64,000 bases of DNA from Morinoia aosen (taxonomy: Eukaryota > Arthropoda > Malacostraca > Amphipoda > Talitridae): positions 64,246,392 through 64,310,391 of the forward strand of contig CM059559.1 in the NCBI GenBank assembly GCA_030386875.1, written 5' to 3'. The position numbers were made by a program, and so were the translations under genes. The notes beneath the pieces were generated by a model, which did not search any database, had not been told where the DNA came from, and was given only the letters and a program-made list of their open reading frames with translations. Of this stretch, positions 32,137 to 43,735 are shown piece after piece. The number at the start of each line of letters is the position of its first letter. The stretch's first letter is position 1.

Positions 32137-33518
32137 TTATGATGGGTGAATTTTATCATTCCCAACTGTATGAGTTAGATCTAGATTTCGAATGTTGTTT
32201 ATTGAATGCTTTGACCCAAAAATAATGAATTGTGCTTTGTTCGCGTTTAGCTTGAGACCATTTTGGTCATACCATGACTTGAGGCTGATCAATAGAGCTT
32301 CAGCTCCTTTTTTCGACTGTGGTATTTCTGCTACAGAGCTTGTCATTGCAATTTGGACGTCATCTACATACATGGAGATTCGTGTGTTAGAAGGCATTGG
32401 AGGGAAATCGTTAATGAAAATTGAAAACAATAGCGGGCCCAGAATTGATCCTTGAGGGACACCAAAGCTATTTTGAAGGAATGGGGATAACTTGTTATCT
32501 AAAAGGACTGCATGAGACCGATTTGAAAGGTAACTTTTAAACCACTGTGTATCCACTCCTAAGTTCAGTATTTTCGTAGGAGTTGATCATGCTCGACGCT
32601 GTCGAATGCTTTAGAGAGATCAAGTAGCAGCAGAAGTGTTACATTTTTTTGATCGATGTCGTTGTATATTTTTTCAGTGATGTTACTCGTGAGTGCTAGT
32701 GTTTTTCCTATAGGCATATTGATTTCGATGAAGTAAATTTGACTCGTCCAGGTGAGATGACAGTTGATTCGTTACTACTTTTTCTAGTATTTTGGACAGG
32801 ACAGGTAAAAGCCTAATGGGCCTGTAATTTGACGCTGTATTTATGTCACCAGTTTTATGCAACGGTCTAATTATAGAGTGTTTCCATTGTTTCGGAAACT
32901 TATTAGTAGCTATTGATGTGTTGATAATCAAACGAATCAATGGTGCTGTGACTGGAAAACTGTCTTCTATGTATTGGAGGTTGATTCCATCATGTCCGAC
33001 TGCTTTTGTGTTTTTCAATGAGTATAAAATAGTTTTTAACTGTGGTAAATCGACAGGGCGTGGCTTCCACAGGGCGCCAGCCTTTAAAAGTGCAGTAGGG
33101 CATGAATTTTCAACTGTCAATTTCCTCGGACTGGTTTTACTCATTTCATCGAAGACTTGGGCACCTACTTTTCAAAAGAAAATGTTGAACTCAGTGGCTT
33201 TTTCCAAAGGATTTTCAAAAGCACTTTTGCGCTTTAAGTTTTTATATTGAGCCACCTCACTAATGATTTCCCATGTACGTTTTGATTAATTTTTGCCATG
33301 AATAGTTCTCGGTGGAAGTGAGTTTGTTGTGCTTGCGTGATTTTCTTCCGAAGAATCTTTCCAAGTTCTTCATATCTCCTGTATAAAGTAATGTTTGACC
33401 TGTTTTCTTTATACTCTCGCAAGTGAATTTCCTTTATTCTGCTTAGGTCTTTAATTTTGCTGGTAATCCAGAGTGCGTTTTGGCCTAGGTTTTTTGGTGA
33501 TATGAGGAGCGGATTCAT
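32137..33518 (-). pseudogene. LINE ORF2 reverse transcriptase domain
   Basis: RT in several frames (33518-33234, 33144-32683, about 32690-32562, 32556-32137). Recognisable blocks are KAVGHDGINLQYI, IIRPLHKTGDINTASNYRPI, LLLLLDLSKAFDSVEHDQLL (first catalytic Asp), FGVPQGSILGPLLFSIFIND and RISMYVDDVQI. The last carries YVDD instead of the commoner YADD of this group (32358-32378). It would prime cDNA synthesis at the nicked target. Breaks near 33150-33240, 32690 and 32560 make it inactive. Confidence 0.9.
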
Positions 33519-33608
33519 TTAGAGCTGCTGTGAAGTTCTCGTTAAAGATAGAAACTTGAATGTCCACATCGTCAGAGTGCATCATGCTCTGAAATTTGGT
33601 GAACCTGT

Positions 33609-34472
33609 TCAGGGTTTTTCATTAAATAGTTCCGGCGAATATTGACTTTTTAGGCGGTGAGTCATGAGACGATAGTTTTTTCTTTCCTTTGCAATATTAA
33701 TTTTACATTCTACAGAGTGGTGATCGGCGACAGAGGGTGATTTTACTGTATTAAGTATTGGCGTAGGTTTGTTTGTGATTGCTAGATCGAGGAGGGTCTT
33801 AGATACTTTTTTAACGCGAGTCAGTTCTTTACCCATTTGTGAAAGGTTTAGTTTGTACAACAGTCTGCTAAGCTGATTTTTTCATCCGTTAGGTCAATAT
33901 TAAAATCACCGAAAGCAAAGAATGACTTTTTCGTAGCTAAAATTTCTTTGAAAATTTTCTCAATGAACTCTACTGTTGTTGGTAGAGAAGCTGATGGGTG
34001 CCGGTAAAGGCTGCCGGTAATGATGGATTTATGGTCATTTAATTGCACTTTCAACCAAACCATTTCTATGCCCTCGCACACTTCGTTTGTTAAAAGTAAA
34101 GACGACTGGTAAATTTCTTTTACGAAAATACAAGAACCACTACCTTTGTTATTTTTAACGCCGTCATGGCGGTTACAGCACGTAATCGGGAATATTGAAA
34201 AAGGAGCTCTGAGTTCGCGAATCGAACCATGTCTCGGAAACACATAAAATGTCAATGTCTTTTGTGACCAACATTACTCTAATGTCATCCAGCTTACTAA
34301 AGAGGGTACGAGCATTGATATGTTTAATTTCAATGTTTTTTATATTATGGCGATTATTTGTGGCATCAGAGGGATTTTTTGGTAGGGACAGTTTCGTGGA
34401 TTTGTTGATTTTATCATTGTTGCCCAGAGTGTCAAGTCTAGCATCAGGTGTACGTATTTGAGAGACTGCCAT
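33609..34472 (-). pseudogene. LINE ORF2 endonuclease domain
   Basis: Apurinic-endonuclease-like domain that nicks target DNA for target-primed reverse transcription. It is spread over three frames (34472-34173, 34255-33848, 33860-33609). Motifs in order: HINARTLFSKLDD (Asn of motif I), ILCVSETWFD (catalytic Glu, 34225-34247), GSLYRHP, FAFGDFNIDL (Asp/Asn, 33899-33916), DLAITN and SVADHHSVEC (terminal Asp-His, 33709-33730). All active-site residues appear kept, but the frameshifts disrupt it. Confidence 0.85.
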
Positions 34473-34494
34473 TCAACTGGACAACAGTATTTTG

Positions 34495-35457
34495 TCATGA
34501 AGATGATGTGATATCAGTCTTGTTTTTGTCTTGTGCAACAAGGGTACTGTAGTGATAATTTTTCCGATGAAGCATCAACGCAGGGCTATTAGTTGATACT
34601 TCTAGTGAGGGGTCGACTACTGTTCTCCAAATACCATCGCCTTGCTCATCGAAGATGAAAATTCTCCTACCAGTGATCATTGATATATGTGGTATTAGGT
34701 CCCCAGCATCATGATCAAAATGTTTTTCGTCAATGTATTTATTTATGAGCCTAGGTAGATCACCGCTTTTCTTGGCAAGGAAATTTACATGTTTGTTTTC
34801 ATTTGTAGTGCTCTCTTTTTTGATTGCTGCTTTTAAGGAATTATAACTCCATTTTGAGGGCGATTTTGTTTTAAGCTGGTGAGTTACTGCATGAAGGAGG
34901 CCGTGCCCATCGGCTATGGTAGGATGCAGCTTCACTTTCAATGATCGTTTTAATTCATCCATGGTGGTACTGACGAGTGAGTACATGGGGCTTGAGTCAT
35001 ATTTAGGCTGACATTCAGCATTATCAGACGAGAGTTGTTTGGATTTCTTGCTTTCCTGGCTTTTAATTGGCAGGCTGTGGCCAGTTTTAGTTGAGTGAGC
35101 GACTGAGAAATGAGGGGTGCTCTTGTCATTTCCACTCTCTTGGTGGTGATTATGTGTGCGGTTTGGCTCTAAATTTTTTATCGGATTTTGACCGAGATTC
35201 TGCTGCAATTTTTCTCTTTGTATTGATTTTACTGCTTCCGAGTACTTGGTTGGTAGTTAATGATTTGTACTCGTTAGTGATGAGTGTATAACGCTCTCTG
35301 AGTTCGCGTCAGATAATAACGAGAACCTGTTTTTTGTGGGTACTCTGCGGTAGCCGGAGATCAATGGAGGGGAACGTTTATCACCAATAGGCAAGCAATG
35401 AATCAGGTTTCTGGAGACTTCACTGGAAGCAGTTAGTGATCGAGTAGAATTCTTCAA
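34495..35457 (-). pseudogene. LINE ORF1 C-terminal part with OTU-like domain
   Basis: One - strand frame from 35457 to 34495 with a single internal TAA near 35257. The first part is Ser/Asn/Lys-rich. From about 34940 it matches the layout of an OTU cysteine protease. IADGHGLLHAV (34888-34917) stands for the D-G-N-C-L-F-R-A-V block, and a helical region and HDAGDLIPHIS follow for the second conserved block. RRIFIFDE comes next, and NYHYSTLV carries the catalytic His at residue 219 of the segment starting at 35208. The catalytic Cys position is Gly (codon GGC, one base from TGC). OTU domains normally remove ubiquitin; this one is predicted inactive as read. Confidence 0.6.
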
Positions 35458-35715
35458 TTCATTTTGCTGTTTTGCACTGATGTTGGAGCATTCAGTTTTG
35501 TCATTCAGGCCATTTGAGTTTATACTACATGAGCTAGATTGTAAGGTGAGTTTTAGACTCGATCTGAGAGCAACCTGCTGAAGAAAATGGTGTGTTTCTT
35601 CTCATGTACCGGGCCAAGTACGAACATCATTGCAAGTTATGAGATCAGTTGCACCGTTTGTTCCGAGCGGAATCAATTTATTACCGTTTGTTTTGCACAA
35701 ATTCAACGCCTGATA

Positions 35716-36890
35716 CTATTGATTACCGCTACACGCACTCACGACATAAATACGGGCTAAGGCATGCATAGAAAGTACGAGTTCTTCGATTTTAGCAATG
35801 TTAGGTTGTGAGAGGCTTAAGTCTCTGAAGCAAACGATGTAGTTAGTGAATTGAGGCATTTGGTCAATTACGTTCAGGAGATTATCGATGCGACCGGAAA
35901 TTACAGTTCGTATTTTACAAGAGGAGTCAATGTCGGTCCTTTGGACCGTCGTGATAATTTTATCTCCGACAAGAAATGTATCCAGAGGTTTATTGCAATG
36001 TGAGTCAGAAAATTGGCTTGTCGAAAACGGGATCTTTGGCGTAAGATCGAAAGAGCTTACATGCAAGTTCAATTTGAAAAGTGGTTCTGTAATGAGCCTA
36101 ATATTTGAAGCTGTTGAAGATATCGAATGTAGGCTTGGAGGCGTCCGCTGTTTTGACATTTTCGTTAAGTGGGCTGCAGTGAGAGACAAGTTATTGTTTA
36201 CCTGGTGAATGAAATGGGACATTGAAATTTGAAGCGGGTGCAAGCTGTTTGATGTAATATTCAGGTAATCATGATCACTAGAATTATAAATATTAAAAAT
36301 ATTAGAATCGCTAATATTAGGCTCATTCATCGCATCATTCTGGGTAGCTAGTGAAAAATTAACATTTTTACCCATCGTACCCAGTGGGATACTTGTTAAT
36401 TCTTTCGCTGGTGTATCCTCTCGAGGACTGCTTGGATATGTGGAGTCCAGGCTCAGGGGCTTCTTCCTTGCTCTTGCTAGGGCTTGTTTCGACTGCTTGC
36501 GATGCCGATGTGAAGATTCCATTGTTACCAGCAGCGCTTGGGAGATTTCTGTATGTGTCGGGTGACTCAGAAACACGACTCTCTGTCGGGCGACCTTCTG
36601 TCGACTCTCTGTCGGTTCGCTCTGGTGATGGTAGATGTGTTGCGGTGCTTTCGTTGACGTTGCACTGCTTTACCGTCGGGGTTTCTTCTGTTATTATGAG
36701 CGGTTGAGGCTTTTGAACGAGTGATTTTACGCGTGACGTTTTTGGTGGTTTTCCCTTCCGTTTTATGAGCGGTTCAGATATATTCTGCTTATTTGGCTTT
36801 AAGTGTTCAAGAGGCGTTGTGAAGGATGTTATTTCTCCAGATAAAGCCGCTTTACGAGTAGCAGAGCGAGTTTCATATGAATAAATCGTG
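35716..36890 (-). pseudogene. LINE ORF1, N-terminal and SGNH-like part
   Basis: Upstream, in one frame, the - strand encodes a basic then Ser/Thr/Pro-rich stretch (about 36890-36384: SATRKAALSG, LIKRKGKPPK). It continues in another frame from about 36400 to 35716. The last 90 residues look like the SGNH/GDSL-type esterase domain found in ORF1 of CR1-group LINEs: LDTFLVGDKIITTV (residues 198-211) in the position of the GDS nucleophile block, SGRIDNLL in the Gly block, and IVCFRDLSL in the place of the GxND block. The expected Ser is Lys (GDK) and the GxND Asn is Arg, so catalysis is unlikely. Such domains are thought to act on lipids or in RNP assembly. Fold assignment is by motif spacing only. 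Confidence 0.55.
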
Positions 36891-37560
36891 AAAGATATTT
36901 TAGGATTTGTTCACTGATTAGAAGTTATTGAGAGGAAAAGTAGTTTATGTTGAAGTATTGAAGAATCGTTAGTATTGAAAAATTGTTAACAAAGCATGAT
37001 CCCTGAAAGTTCATTTTCACGAGGCACGGTCTTGACAGAGTACAACTTCTATTTTGCTGAGATTTTGGTTTCCATGCTTTGAGAAATAGGAGACATAGGT
37101 GACATCGCTTTTAAAATGGGATGAAAAATAAACTGTCAGGCGATGAAAAGAAACCCACAGACACTCAATTCATATTCACTGACACTCAACGTAAATTTCG
37201 CAATAACAGATGAGCATTGCATCAATTTAACTCTGTATTGTATGTTGGTGTTCACAAAATTCAACTTTGCTATTTCATCAGGTCTTTTTTGCTTCCACGT
37301 TAGTATTCGTGGTAAGCTTGTTCTGGTTCAAGTCGGTGGGAGTGACTGGGGATGCGGAGAAAGGGGGAGGGGGTTGTTGCGGTTCACCAGGGAGGGAGGC
37401 GGAAGTGACCATTTCCGGGAGCTGTTGCACACACTTCGACTCTAAACATGGTTTACAAAAGCATCATTCTGTTTTGCACGATGAAATTCAGCGCTTTTCA
37501 CAGCTGATTTTTTTGATGACTTTTTCCAGTTTCACGATTCAATGATGTAGAAAGTACATT

Positions 37561-37912
37561 CACGGATGCTCCGTTTTCCATCACATTTCGAAGTGGTTGA
37601 ATTATAGCACCAACAACTCCTCGTTGGAGCGGCGCGCGACACCTCACCTCTTCTCACTACCGCAGCCTCAACTCAAGGGCAACTCAAGAAAATGTAACTA
37701 TTCATTAAGAAACACAAAATCTACATCAATTAACCAAATTCATTATTCCCATTGCGATAACGCTCCTGATTAAATCATTACTGACTCAACTTTCAATTAG
37801 AATTACTAGAATTGATATCACGAAACTAATTCTATCTTTTTGCCGCAACTCTGAGCCCCGATATCATGAATGTATTAACAGCTCGATAAATAATAAAAAA
37901 AATGAAAACAGA
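37561..37912. other. Spacer between LINE and minisatellite
   Basis: GC-richer to about 37700, possibly the LINE 5' end or promoter region on the - strand, then A+T-rich. No gene seen. Confidence 0.35.
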
Positions 37913-38145
37913 GAACTTGAACTCAGTGAACTTGAACTCAGTGAACTTGAACTCAGTGAACTTGAACTCAGTGAACTTGAACTCAGTGAACTTGAACTCA
38001 GTGAACTTGAAATCAGTGAACTTGAACTCAGTGAACTTGAACTCAGTGAACTGGAACTCAGTGAACTTGAAATACGTGAACTTGAACTTAGTGAACTTGA
38101 ACTCAGTGAACTTGAACTCAGTGAACTTGAACTCAGTGAACTTGC
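37913..38145. repeat. 15-bp minisatellite
   Basis: About 15 tandem copies of GAACTTGAACTCAGT with a few variants. Because 15 is a multiple of 3, both strands stay open (NSVNL on +, SLSSS on -); this is not evidence of a gene. Confidence 0.95.
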
Positions 38146-38412
38146 CAAATATTTATCGAATTTCTCCTATCCTTTCAAACCATTACACAAAAATAATTTA
38201 TGACAAGTCATTTGATTTCAGATCTTTAAAAGTCGACAACGCATGCCATTCTAAATCATCTTCGATAATTTATTTCATATTGTTTTCCATAGAGTTTCTT
38301 TCCGTTTCTCCATTTTTGGAAACAAACCTATTACTCTCGAAGTTGCAATGCTACGGCATTAGAGGGGTTATTCAAAACTGATTTAACTCATGCATGACAT
38401 GACGAATCGAAA

Positions 38413-38682
38413 CCATGGGTTGTAACAGGAAAGGTTCTATCAGAACTACAATTAACCATGTAGTTTCTCAAAGAACAGTTTTGGGTCTCCTCCAGCTTTT
38501 GATATTTATCAGTGATGCAATTCAATGTCATTTTTCAAATTCATATTCTTTACTGATGATAGTACACTTGCTACGACTCCTAATGAAAAGTACATCTCAC
38601 GGACAAATAGCATAAATACTGAACTGCAAAAAATTATTATGCGTTTCAACGCAAATAAAATATCCATTAATTTTGATCGGTA
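38413..38682 (+). pseudogene. LINE reverse transcriptase fragment
   Basis: A short RT remnant on the + strand. SQRTVLGLLQLLIFISDAI corresponds to the G(V/T)PQGTVLGPLLF block and FTDDSTLATTPNE to the catalytic F/Y-x-D-D block (about 38549), after a frame change. TNSINTELQKIIMRF and NANKISINFD follow, as in the helix and ANKL block after the palm. It stops at 38680-38682. It differs in text from the LINE at 31375-37560, so it is a separate family or copy. Confidence 0.75.
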
Positions 38683-38746
38683 ACGAAAAAGGTAAATCCG
38701 AAGGAAAGGACAGTAATTGATTTCTCACTTTTTGGTGCCATAACAT

Positions 38747-39180
38747 AATTGATTTAATCAAAATAAACAAGTTTTCTTCTATGCACTTTCCGTCTGAATT
38801 GATTATGTTACGAGTTATAGCGGTAGGTTTAGTTTCGTCTTTTATGACGAATGCGCTCGAATAAACTGCTACTCATAGATTTCCGAACTTTTGTTGCTTG
38901 AATCATTGTAATAACATCGAATTAAACCCCTTTTCATCTGTACACTTTATTCGTCCTATGAGTATTTAACGAGGTATATCGGTAGGTTTGGTTTCGTCTT
39001 TTTTGACGAGCGCGCAGGAAGCGAGACTGCATTGCTTTATTGCTGTCGGACGCCTCCTTGAATTACTTGTCGCCTCAAACACAAGAAATGCGGTCACTAA
39101 TTTACAGCTAAAACTAATAAAATACTCATTTCAGACGGAACGGGCATAGAAGAAAACCTTTTTATTTCGATCTAATTAAG
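38747..39180. mobile_element. Foldback element, 430 bp
   Basis: Terminal arms 38747-38810 and 39121-39180 are reverse complements around GTTTTCTTCTATGC and TTCCGTCTGAA. Inside are two direct copies of GGTAGGTTTRGTTTCGTC followed by GACGA (about 38824 and 38981). There is no coding capacity. Confidence 0.7.
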
Positions 39181-39251
39181 GGGTTCTACTTCCCAGGACT
39201 CGACCTCTTCATTCAAACATCACTGTACACATTTCTATTGCACTGATGGGA

Positions 39252-39679
39252 ACGAAAATCTACACGTGGATGTAAAATTTCATTGCAAACACATTTGCAT
39301 CTATAAAATTTTTTGATTTTCGAAAAAAATAATTCATTTCGTGATTATTACAAAAATTTATATAGTTGTGCGAAACCCTACCCACTCTATAATTTTCAAG
39401 GTAGAAGCGTGATTTTGGTCTCATTTGACGTGGAATGACTGCACCAAGACCGCACCGTAGGATTTTTTTGAATTCCGGATTAGAAAAAAATTATGGTTCC
39501 ACATGTCAAAAAAGTGTATTAAAAAGACAAATTCAATAAACTTTTTTCAATCTCAGATTACAGGATTCTATTGCAACTAGGTAAATAAAAATGAATACCG
39601 ATATGTAAAATTAAATTCTAAACACATTTGATTTAGGGAAAAATTTCGAAATTCGCGATAGAAAAGAAGTGGTTGGGGG

Positions 39680-39714
<35 letters not shown>

Positions 39715-40165
39715 ATATAAATATATTTTCTGTGCAAAACCACTTCCCTTCTACAATTTTCAACGTAGAAGAGTGATTTTTGTCTCATCCGATGCATTTT
39801 GACAATGGGGACAGCGTAGCAAAACGAAATTCTGTTTGAATTTTAAATAAAATTCTTATTGGGAAATATCTGAAAAAAATTTCTATTTATTTTCAAATGT
39901 TGGATATGTGTACTTATAACCTTTTTCTAGGTCGAAAATCGAAAAATTCTTACGTTACGGTCTTGGTACAGTCCTTCTGCGTCGAATGAGACCAAAATCA
40001 CGCTTTTAGGTTAAAAATTATAGAGTGAGTAGGGTTTTGCGCAAGGATTTATATTATTCTAATAATCGCGAAATAAATTTTTAATTTTGGCGAAAATCGA
40101 AAACTTTATAGGTGCAAATGTGTTTGGCATTCAATTTTACATATCTGTATGCATTTTTATTCACC
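39252..40165. mobile_element. Foldback element with three modules
   Basis: The left arm (39252-39475) and right arm (39940-40165) are diverged reverse complements sharing CGTGATTTTGGTCTCATT, CAAACACATTTG and CACTCTATAATTTT. A third, direct copy fills the centre (about 39560-39830) and contains an AT microsatellite at 39683-39711. Non-coding. Confidence 0.75.
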
Positions 40166-41489
40166 TAGTTGCGATAGAAATTGGTAAATAGATATTTGTA
40201 AAATTTGGCAGTTAAAGGGTAGTCCAGGGTAGTAGATCCTCTTAACTATGTTTAGGCATCCAAATTTACAAAACTGTTTGCTGTTTTTTCCTCCAGATTC
40301 AGCACGAAAAAATACATTCTGTTTTATAGCGAAATATATCTTGCATTAATATCAGTGATGGCCAGCCAGATGGAAGCGACTAATTAAAAAAATATCGAAG
40401 TATTATTACCAACTATAAGCTATCTTTTAAAGTCCATGTTTCATATTAGAACTAAATAAGCTGAATCTGTAACCATTCTCGATGGAGCTACAAATGGTTC
40501 ATTTGAGAATGTTTTGAAAATATTGTGCCTTACATCAATACATTCATTTCTGCGGTGCGTATAAGAAGCAAAAACTGGAGCTGATGAAAAACGAACCAAT
40601 TCTTCAGTACAATAGAAGCCAACAGAACAGTGAGGAATCGATTCATTCGAACTCCTGAAAATATTTGACCCTTCACAAATCGAAACTTTTCTAATTTTTC
40701 TTAGCCAATCTGATTGTCAAAGACAAATGAAAGCGATAATAACCTTATAACATTCAACGGTCGTTCAAAATTGCCATTAAAACCTGAGAAACAGAAATAA
40801 GTACTTCTTGACTATTACAAAATGAAATGACAATCAGTTTCTTCATCTTGAAAGCAAAACTTAAAACTCCTTCCCTTCTCACATCCTGAAATTTTTCGTA
40901 ACTTATCTTGAACATTACTTTTAATCAATGGGCTGCTGAAAGAAATGTTCAATGAAATTTTTCTTGCATACAATTGATATCTAATAATAAATTAATCAAA
41001 TCTATGATAAAAATGAAATGGAATAAATCAAATCTAATTCCATGCAACGGATCACATCTCAAGCCCAAGCTAATATGCTGTTCTTTCTTGCCCTCCACAT
41101 AACTGAATAAAAAATATTGAACTAACCTTCAGCTCACCAAGTGACGAAACAGATATAAGCAATAACGGTTAGTACAAATTCGTTTTAGAAGTTTAAGCTA
41201 GTAAAAATTTGAATTATGCCAATAAAATGAAACCCACCGAAAAACCATCAATAAAATTAATTTTTAAAATCAATGTATACAGCTTATGCATTATTATTTC
41301 ACAATCATTGCGAACCACTTAAATCCACACCGCCTCTCGCAACATCATATTGAGAACTAAGATTTGAACTAACGCTGTCGGCTGACTCGGCTCACTTGGC
41401 TGTCGCTGGGCCGTTGACGGACTCGGAGCCTAGGACTCGCCGTTCGAAGTTTGAACCTGCTTGTAAAGCAAATTCTTACCCAAAAAAGT
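40166..41489. other. Region without recognisable gene
   Basis: About 1.3 kb A+T-rich DNA. A GC-richer patch near 41360-41450 lies just before a dispersed repeat copy; no ORF or RNA supported. Confidence 0.45.
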
Positions 41490-42145
41490 ACAGTTTAACT
41501 GTTCAGTAGCATAAACGTTGAATATTCGGAACTAATTTTTCAAAGGAATACATAATACTAAACGAAACATTTTGAAAATATTTCACCTGAGTGTGTGTGT
41601 GTAAGGCTGCAAAGGAGATTACATTTTTACTTTTTTATTTATTTCTAATATACACGTACAAGGCTAGGGTAATTTTCCGCTTGATCCTCAATTTATGTGC
41701 CTGCGATCCATAGGCGATGTCCTATTATTTATCGATCTCGTGTTCACCTAGCCGCTTACCACATCTCGTACGAATTTCTTTTCCAGACATAGGTTTTTAT
41801 AGGTCTTTTCAGCATTTTCAATACTTTTCGTTGATGATGAAGTCTTAGTTTTAAATTGAATATATACAATGATTGATCATTAGTCTTCGTTCAGAGTGCT
41901 CTGGTATATGACGTATGTTAAAAATGCACCCATCGACTAAATTCGTTTAATTGAGGGTTAAAATTTTGCGTCGTTGCTTAAATATAGTTATTCTTCATGT
42001 TAAAATATTAGAAATAAAATCAAACTAACTACTTTTCGTGATAATTTGGAAATACTGAGTAACGAGATTGATCGTAAAATGAAGTAGATCTTCAGATTTA
42101 ACTCTTGAGTGATTTCCAAACTATTTCAGCTGATGTGTGACAAAT
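41490..42145. repeat. Dispersed repeat, copy 1
   Basis: Collinear with 59470-59925. Shared anchors are ACATAATACTAAACGA, ATATTTCAC, CGACTAAATTCGTTT, GTGATAATTTGGAA against ATGATAATTTGGAA, and AAACTATTTCAGCTGAT. It is non-coding in both copies. The copy here has extra sequence near 41620-41830. Confidence 0.65.
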
Positions 42146-42739
42146 TCAAGAGTACATTCATAGTATACCATTCTCATGTCGATTTAGATTAAAGCAACTT
42201 TCAATTGACATGAATGGAATTTAGTTGATCATTAGTGTAGTGTAATTTGATGGGAATAATTCTTTGCATGTCATTAATGATAATAGACAAGTTTTGCAGG
42301 ACATATTTCAGATCATATATGTGTACATTTCAGGTTTACAACCTATTTTTACAATAGATAGATACTCGTATATGCGAAGAAGTGGTATATTTAAAAAAAT
42401 GTTAGGTATTGAAAGAAAATTTATTTTAAAAAATGTAGTAGTATTTTCTTGGAAAACATTTCTTCTAAAATAATTATACAGCCTAAATATACTTCTTTCA
42501 AAAGCAGTCTTATTCTATACAAATGTCTCTGAACGGTTGTTCTAGACACTGCGACTTACTTCAGGATTAACTTTCGCTAAGTTTACAATGCAGAGCATAA
42601 TTTGCTTAGAAAATTGTTCGATGAATGAAAATATTAAAAATGTATGAAACGAAATAAAATGAACTTTCCTAGTATTTTAGACAAAGGTTAACCAACCTGT
42701 CTCGTCCCTAATCAACCGTCTCGACCTTAATTCACCGGC
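42146..42739. other. Region without recognisable gene
   Basis: No supported feature apart from the approach to the dispersed terminus motif at its right edge. Confidence 0.4.
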
Positions 42740-42770
42740 GACACGTCCTTGATTTTCAATTGGGATGGTA
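42740..42770 (-). repeat. Dispersed terminus motif, copy 2
   Basis: CGGCGACACGTCC then TTGATTTTCAATTGGG, the reverse complement of the motif at 21505. It is preceded by GTCTCGTCCC / GTCTCGACCTTAA repeats that also occur in part near 60830. Confidence 0.55.
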
Positions 42771-43555
42771 TCATACTTAAGGTTTCAAAGTTTCTTCAAG
42801 TCCTTATAATTCCAACTCTAAGGAGTTTTTGGCATTTCATCAATCGTGAAAATTGATTTGTTTCGAGTTTTCCAACCTGTGGTGGAAATTTCTCCGCTCA
42901 AAAAATACCCTATATATATCATGAAACACAAGGTGTTTCCATAAATTTATTATTAAATATGTGCTTCTGTGTGTAATTTCCCCTATGACATTACAATGGG
43001 AATCAGCTGAATTAGATGGTATCATAAATACCATTCAGATAGTATGAAAAACCTGGCATCTGCTCACTTTCGATCATAAGTAAAAAATTTTGCTTGAAAA
43101 TTGAATCTTTTGGTGAGAAAATGCAGCTTATCGTGAAAAAAGTCATGGCAAATTTTTTGAAAACGTCGTTCGATGCTAATAATAATTTCAAATATAATAC
43201 ACAGTTGATGCTTGCTTGGTTGGTGTGTTCGTCTGTGATGTTCATAAGGATGCTTAAATGACCGTATCTGTGATACGAGTTTCACCAGTGCACACGTACA
43301 CGAATATTTTAATCGCGGGTACTATTAGGGTGGATCTATCTGTTTGTCATCTATATCTTGGGACTTTTTTAAAGGAAACTCTCGAATCCCGTTATTTTTG
43401 AAAAATCATATACACTAGTAGATAAATATTATTAAAACTTTATTTTTAGCATTCTATTGCCAATTCAAAAGTCGTTCGTTATTAAAAATCACAATACCCA
43501 TATGTACAGGTGGAAGCACCTGCCAGCTGTAATATTCATCTTATAAATTGTGAAT
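42771..43555. other. Region with one diverged dispersed repeat
   Basis: 43195-43300 is the inverted relative of 17590-17700. The rest is A+T-rich, without gene signal. Confidence 0.45.
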
Positions 43556-43735
43556 TGGTGGAGTCGGAGTCGGAGTCGCAAAATTTTGGGAAGGTGGAGT
43601 CGGAGTCGCAAAATTCTGGAAAGGTGGAGTCGGAGTCGCAAAATTCTGAAAAGGTGGAGTCGGAGTCGGAGTCGCAAAATTCTGAAAAGGCGGGTCGGAG
43701 TCGGAATCGGAAACGCAATTTTATTCCTCCGACTG
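43556..43735. repeat. 36-bp GAGTCG-type minisatellite
   Basis: Four to five units of GGTGGAGTCGGAGTCG followed by CAAAATTCTGRAAA. It shares the GAGTCG core with the large satellite at 13203-15345 and, like it, abuts a CAGGGTTGC-type motif (here CAACCCTGG at about 43738, inverted). Confidence 0.9.

Larger units (their letters stand above)
31375..37560 (-). mobile_element. Full-length but broken CR1/L2-like LINE
   Basis: Reading from right to left, the - strand holds a 5' region (to about 37560), ORF1 (about 36890-34495) and ORF2 with an apurinic-type endonuclease (34472-33609), reverse transcriptase (33518-32137) and a C-terminal region (32016-31375). The C-terminal pattern (ERFLAHKAQYVFSFLYLP, RSSNIGQKALSVSGALLWN) is typical of the CR1/L2/jockey group. 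ORF1 is unusual in having SGNH-like and OTU-like domains. At least seven frameshifts or stops are present. Near 37435-37470 the - strand also encodes FCKPCLESKCV, a possible remnant of an N-terminal zinc finger. Confidence 0.85.

Noticed and set aside
36384..36707. 107-codon + strand ORF
   Set aside because: It is the shadow of LINE ORF1 on the - strand.
37864..38381. NSVNL-repeat or SLSSS-repeat protein
   Set aside because: A 15-bp minisatellite keeps both strands open; no start context or conserved sequence outside the array.
40578..40605. Hammerhead ribozyme core (CTGATGA...CGAA)
   Set aside because: No stem II and no GAAA at the required place.
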